A DNA stretch of 16,738 nt from CALKYB01 sp964510575. Lineage in GTDB: Bacteria; Bdellovibrionota_C; UBA2361; SZUA-149; CALKYB01. The notes under the pieces were generated by a model. That model was given only the letters and a program-made list of their open reading frames with translations, made no database searches and was not told the DNA's origin. A program made the position numbers and the translations under genes. Positions 14,280 to 16,738 of this stretch are shown piece after piece; the first letter of the stretch is position 1, and each line of letters starts with the position of its first letter. The stretch covers positions 1 through 16,738 of the forward strand of contig CAZECN010000049.1 in the NCBI GenBank assembly GCA_964510575.1. Direction: 5' to 3'.

Positions 14280-14563
14280 AAAAATCTCCTTCAAATTTCA
14301 ACTAATACTTTCAAATAATACTTTCGAACAGGTCTGGTCTTTAGATTGCCAGACCAAAGCTAAAAGGCAAGTCAGCTTCAGAACCTAAGGCTATCAACTT
14401 GCTCCCTGTGGACAATCTGAATCTTAATAGCCAAATCGAATACTTAGGAGAACCACCACTCGATGCTTCCTTGTTCTCTATCGACAGACACGCTATGCCA
14501 GTTGCGGTTCCAGTTAGCTTCTCTTAATCTGGTCGACTCGAACACCTAAACGAGGAAATCTAA
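14280..14563. promoter_or_regulatory. Divergent dnaG / apt intergenic region with tandem repeats and a dyad
   Basis: Facing dnaG there are two 13-bp tandem copies of GAAAGTATTA-type sequence (minus strand, 14313-14325 and 14300-14312, one mismatch) and a degenerate third (14291-14299) just before the dnaG ribosome site. TATTAT in the outer copy (14315-14320) is a 5 of 6 -10. Behind it is a perfect 7-bp dyad, GGTCTGG (14331-14337) and CCAGACC (14349-14355), placed where an operator would overlap the -35. The remaining 200 bases are open in one frame on each strand (for example about 14345-14527 on the plus strand, no ATG near its start), without a recognisable product. AGGA before the apt ATG is a normal ribosome site. 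Confidence 0.45.
14331..14355. repeat. 7-bp inverted repeat upstream of dnaG
   Basis: GGTCTGG and CCAGACC are perfect inverted copies with an 11-base spacer, about 52 bp upstream of the dnaG start and 10 bp beyond the likely -10. The position suits an operator; in RNA it would be a stable hairpin. Confidence 0.55.
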
Positions 14564-15094
14564 ATGGTTGCAGAACTTACCAATAGTATCCGAGAATCTC
14601 TAAGGACTATCCCTGATTTTCCGAAAGAGGGAATTCTTTTTTACGACATTACGACTTTGTTAGCAGATGGTCCGCTTTTTTCTGAGCTAATAGAAGCTTG
14701 GGCTAAACACCTGGAAAATTTAAAGGTGGATAAAATCGTTGGTTTAGAGTCTAGAGGCTTTATTTTTGGCTGCCCCTTGGCTACCGCCCTGCAAAAACCA
14801 TTTATTCCAATCAGAAAACCTGGAAAGCTTCCCTATGAAGTCAACTCCGTAACCTTTGATACCGAGTATTCTTCTGATGGATTTGAGATTCATAAAGACG
14901 CCATCTCTCCGGGAGACCGTGTTGCTATTATCGATGACTTACTTGCAACTGGAGGCACTGCCGCAGCCGCGATAAAACTAATCGAACTCTGTAAGGGCGA
15001 AGTGGTCCAAGTAGGTTGTCTACTTGAGCTTAGTGAACTTAAAGGTAGAGACAAATTACCTGGTAGTCTTGTTCACTCTTGGGTTGAGATTTAG
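14564..15094 (+). CDS. apt: Adenine phosphoribosyltransferase
   Basis: Apt joins adenine to PRPP to make AMP in purine salvage. The 176-residue protein is of usual length and shows RTIPDFPKEGILFYDIT (14-30), a family-typical N-terminus; ESRGFIFG (62-69), which holds the adenine-site region; the flexible loop RKPGKLPYE (84-92); and the PRPP-binding loop VAIIDDLLATGGTAAA (120-135) with its acidic pair and GGT. The start is ATG with AGGA seven bases upstream. It is the first gene of a rightward apt-tatB-tatC run, 18 bases before tatB. It is clearly Apt rather than Xpt or Hpt by its N-terminus and loop. Confidence 0.97.
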   Translation: MVAELTNSIRESLRTIPDFPKEGILFYDITTLLADGPLFSELIEAWAKHLENLKVDKIVGLESRGFIFGCPLATALQKPFIPIRKPGKLPYEVNSVTFDTEYSSDGFEIHKDAISPGDRVAIIDDLLATGGTAAAAIKLIELCKGEVVQVGCLLELSELKGRDKLPGSLVHSWVEI

Positions 15095-15112
15095 TGAGGT
15101 AGGAGCAATTAA

Positions 15113-15424
15113 GTGTTTGGGCTTGGAATAACTGAAATACTTTTAATACTAGTGCTGGCCTTGTTGGTTCTCGGCCCCGAAAAACTGCCCGAGACTGCAA
15201 GGCAACTTGGTAAAATTACCGGTCAGCTAAAACGAGCAATGGATGACATCCGTCATGACATTAGTTTCAACGATGCTAGACAGTTTGATCTTACCCGTGT
15301 GAAACGACAATTAGTCTCCTCCCAGGACTCGTGTTGCGAGGACAATGGCGAGGAATCAAGTAAGTCTACTGAACCAAAGCAGGAAGTAAGCCAGAAAGAG
15401 GAAACGGGGGTCGAAAATGGCTGA
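15113..15424 (+). CDS. tatB: Twin-arginine translocase subunit TatA/B family, TatB-like
   Basis: Tat translocases export folded proteins with twin-arginine signals. This 103-residue protein has one N-terminal membrane segment (about 5-20, TEILLILVLALLVLG), then the hinge and amphipathic helix PEKLPETARQLGKITGQLK (22-40), and a charged disordered tail. The LGPEKLP hinge is TatB-like; TatA typically has FG(A/P)KKLP. The start is GTG with AGGAG seven bases upstream. It overlaps tatC by eight bases. No second TatA/B gene is in the window, so it either acts as a bifunctional TatA/B or has a TatA partner elsewhere. Confidence 0.88.
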   Translation: MFGLGITEILLILVLALLVLGPEKLPETARQLGKITGQLKRAMDDIRHDISFNDARQFDLTRVKRQLVSSQDSCCEDNGEESSKSTEPKQEVSQKEETGVENG

Positions 15425-16154
15425 CTCCGCAGACTCTGAGCAAAGTTTTTTAGAACATCTTTCAGAACTAAGAAGCTGTCTGATCAAATCCATAGCCGGA
15501 GCCTCTATTGGTTCTATTGTTTGCTTCTTTTTTTCCTCTTATCTTTTCTCTGTTTTAAGTTCCCCGCTGATAGCCGCTATGCCAGAAGCAGAATTAGTCG
15601 GCTTGGGGCCAGCTGAGGCATTTATAGTTAAACTAAAGGTAGCTTTAGTTTCTGGAATTGTTCTAGCCTCTCCGGTTATTTTTTTTCAGCTCTGGACTTT
15701 TATTTCACCGGGCCTGCATGAAAACGAGCAAAAACTTGCTTTGCCATTTGTAGCCATAAGCACTTTTTCTTTCCTAACAGGAATACTTTTTTGCTTTTTT
15801 GTTATCCTGCCTTTTGCTTTTAGTTTTTTTCTTGGGGAATTTCAGTCGATAAACGTTGAACCTACAATTAGGATTGGAGAATACCTAGGCTTCGTTCTTA
15901 AGCTATTGCTAGTTTTCGGATCTGTTTTCAATCTACCTGTGGTCAGCTGGTTTCTCGCAAAGCTAGGCATTTTAACTCCTGAATGGCTGGTAAAAAATGG
16001 CCGCTACGCGATTTTAGGTATTTTTATTGTTGCGGCGATTCTTACCCCACCGGACATAGCAACTCAGCTACTATTGGCAGGGCCTTTGATTGTTCTTTAT
16101 GGGATTTGTATCCAGGTCACTAAAATCGCAAACAAGCCGAGCAGTAAAGACTAG
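15417..16154 (+). CDS. tatC: Sec-independent protein translocase TatC
   Basis: TatC binds twin-arginine signal peptides and recruits TatA to form the channel. The 245-residue protein has the N-terminal FLEHLSELR (11-19), the strongly conserved cytoplasmic motif of the family, then about six hydrophobic segments (around 24-46, 70-97, 108-134, 152-175, 194-209 and 213-231). GPAEAFIVKLKVAL (64-77), SPVIFFQLWTFISPGL (85-100) followed by the conserved Glu-containing HENEQK, and FNLPVVSWFLAKLGI (171-185) are TatC landmarks. The start ATG lies inside the end of tatB (ATGGCTGA overlap), implying coupled translation. The stop is 19 bases from the convergent DUF4397 gene, with no obvious terminator between them. 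Confidence 0.96.
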   Translation: MADSADSEQSFLEHLSELRSCLIKSIAGASIGSIVCFFFSSYLFSVLSSPLIAAMPEAELVGLGPAEAFIVKLKVALVSGIVLASPVIFFQLWTFISPGLHENEQKLALPFVAISTFSFLTGILFCFFVILPFAFSFFLGEFQSINVEPTIRIGEYLGFVLKLLLVFGSVFNLPVVSWFLAKLGILTPEWLVKNGRYAILGIFIVAAILTPPDIATQLLLAGPLIVLYGICIQVTKIANKPSSKD

Positions 16155-16173
16155 TCAACTTGCAGGCAAAACT

Positions 16174-16738
16174 TTAGTCCAAATCATTGACCAATTCGGT
16201 AAGAACTACCCCTTCGGCACGAGAGCCGGAGACTACCACTGTAACTTCACCTTGATCTGGAAGGTCGATAGTCGAGCTAGCGATAGAATTACTGCCATCA
16301 ACAACTGAAACTTGCTGAGCACCAGAAGCTAATTCAACAGCTTGGCTCAGATTTCCTGGGCCAACTCCCTCTCCAATTCCACCTACAAAGTCTAACCTCA
16401 AGCTACCTCCGGAAGTGAAGCCGTTAATCAGCTGCACACGACCATTGCCAGACTCAGCTTGAACTACTTCTTCAGGAATTAAGATCGCTCTAAAATTAGA
16501 AGTTCTAGCCTCGCCGCTCAACAACAGAGTGTGCTCTTGCCCTTCCGTAAAACGCACATTAAGGCTTGAAAATACCGCCCCTGGTTGATTCTGAAACTCA
16601 ATCGTAACAGTAGCCGGACCAGCTGAAACACCAGAGTAAAAAGTGGAAGATAGGTAGCTTGCTCTAGCAATCTCCGAGCCATTCACCGAAACTACTACCG
16701 GAGGCAAGTCCAATGAGGCATGAATAACTCTCATACCG
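16174..16738 (-). CDS. DUF4397 domain protein (C-terminal part; start lies beyond the window)
   Basis: At least 187 codons are open to the right edge. The first methionine seen (16732-16734) lies in MRVIHASLDLPPVVVSVNG, which corresponds to the usual internal RVVHASPDAPxVDVYVNG motif of DUF4397. The true start, probably with a signal peptide, is therefore upstream of the window. The pattern repeats as RVQLINGFTSGGSLRLDFVG near the middle, so there may be two related beta-rich halves, ending with a beta strand VTVVVSGSRAEGVVLTEL. DUF4397 proteins are typically extracytoplasmic with unknown roles. It is convergent to tatC; Tat export of this protein cannot be judged without its N-terminus. Confidence 0.72.
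   Translation of the reverse strand, partial: GMRVIHASLDLPPVVVSVNGSEIARASYLSSTFYSGVSAGPATVTIEFQNQPGAVFSSLNVRFTEGQEHTLLLSGEARTSNFRAILIPEEVVQAESGNGRVQLINGFTSGGSLRLDFVGGIGEGVGPGNLSQAVELASGAQQVSVVDGSNSIASSTIDLPDQGEVTVVVSGSRAEGVVLTELVNDLD

Noticed and set aside
14280..14294. TTG at 14292-14294 as the dnaG start
   Set aside because: It would place the strong AAGGAG ribosome site inside the gene; the TTG at 14277-14279 has it at six bases and gives the family N-terminus.
1..16738. CRISPR array, insertion sequence, prophage or toxin-antitoxin genes
   Set aside because: No regularly spaced repeats, transposase or integrase motifs, phage genes or small toxin pairs were found; gene order is housekeeping throughout.

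Overview
The window reads as an ordinary, gene-dense stretch of a bacterial chromosome with moderately low G+C by eye. No phage, transposon, CRISPR array or plasmid function is visible. Several markers point to a Gram-negative lineage at a deltaproteobacterial-like grade: a primary sigma factor with the long insert between regions 1.2 and 2.1 that is typical of proteobacterial RpoD; an MglA-type GTPase beside a Roadblock/LC7 protein; a DUF4388 response-regulator-like protein; a coiled-coil/C4 zinc-ribbon protein next to tRNA, rpoD and dnaG; and TatB/TatC. The exact phylum cannot be settled from this sequence. About half of the visible start codons are TTG or GTG, each usually with a reasonable Shine-Dalgarno match.

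Left part (1-5111). A leftward biotin operon, bioF-bioH-bioC, makes and unmasks the pimeloyl precursor; bioC is cut by the window edge. It diverges from a rightward pair: a long-chain polyprenyl diphosphate synthase and, overlapping it by ATGA, a small DUF971 protein. Next comes a DUF1343/NamZ-type exo-muramidase gene. Its best promoter would start transcription on the A of its ATG, which suggests a leaderless mRNA. Between namZ and the convergent regulator gene lies a strikingly palindromic element of about 140 bp.

Middle (5251-7475). A leftward degenerate receiver + DUF4388 protein diverges from a Roadblock/LC7 gene and an mglA-like GTPase gene. The 204-bp gap between them is full of inverted repeats, with ACTC/GAGT half-sites and a second dyad over a candidate -35. 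This is the most regulatory-looking part of the window. It probably encodes a small polarity or motility module of GTPase, Roadblock regulator and response protein.

Right part (7504-14279, all leftward). dnaG, rpoD, a CAT-anticodon tRNA (best read as tRNA-Ile2), the coiled-coil zinc-ribbon gene and hemL follow one another. This is a version of the macromolecular synthesis cluster without rpsU. RpoD carries an unusual histone-H1-like Lys/Ala/Ser/Thr tail of about 150 residues where region 1.1 should be. The tRNA has its own promoter, flanked by a perfect 9-bp inverted repeat.

Right end (14564-16738). A rightward operon apt-tatB-tatC (purine salvage, then twin-arginine protein export) runs into a convergent DUF4397 gene that is cut by the edge. 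The longest gene-free stretches are 11994-12335 (rpoD leader/dnaG end) and 14280-14563 (dnaG/apt divergent region); both contain dyads or repeats and are described as entries.
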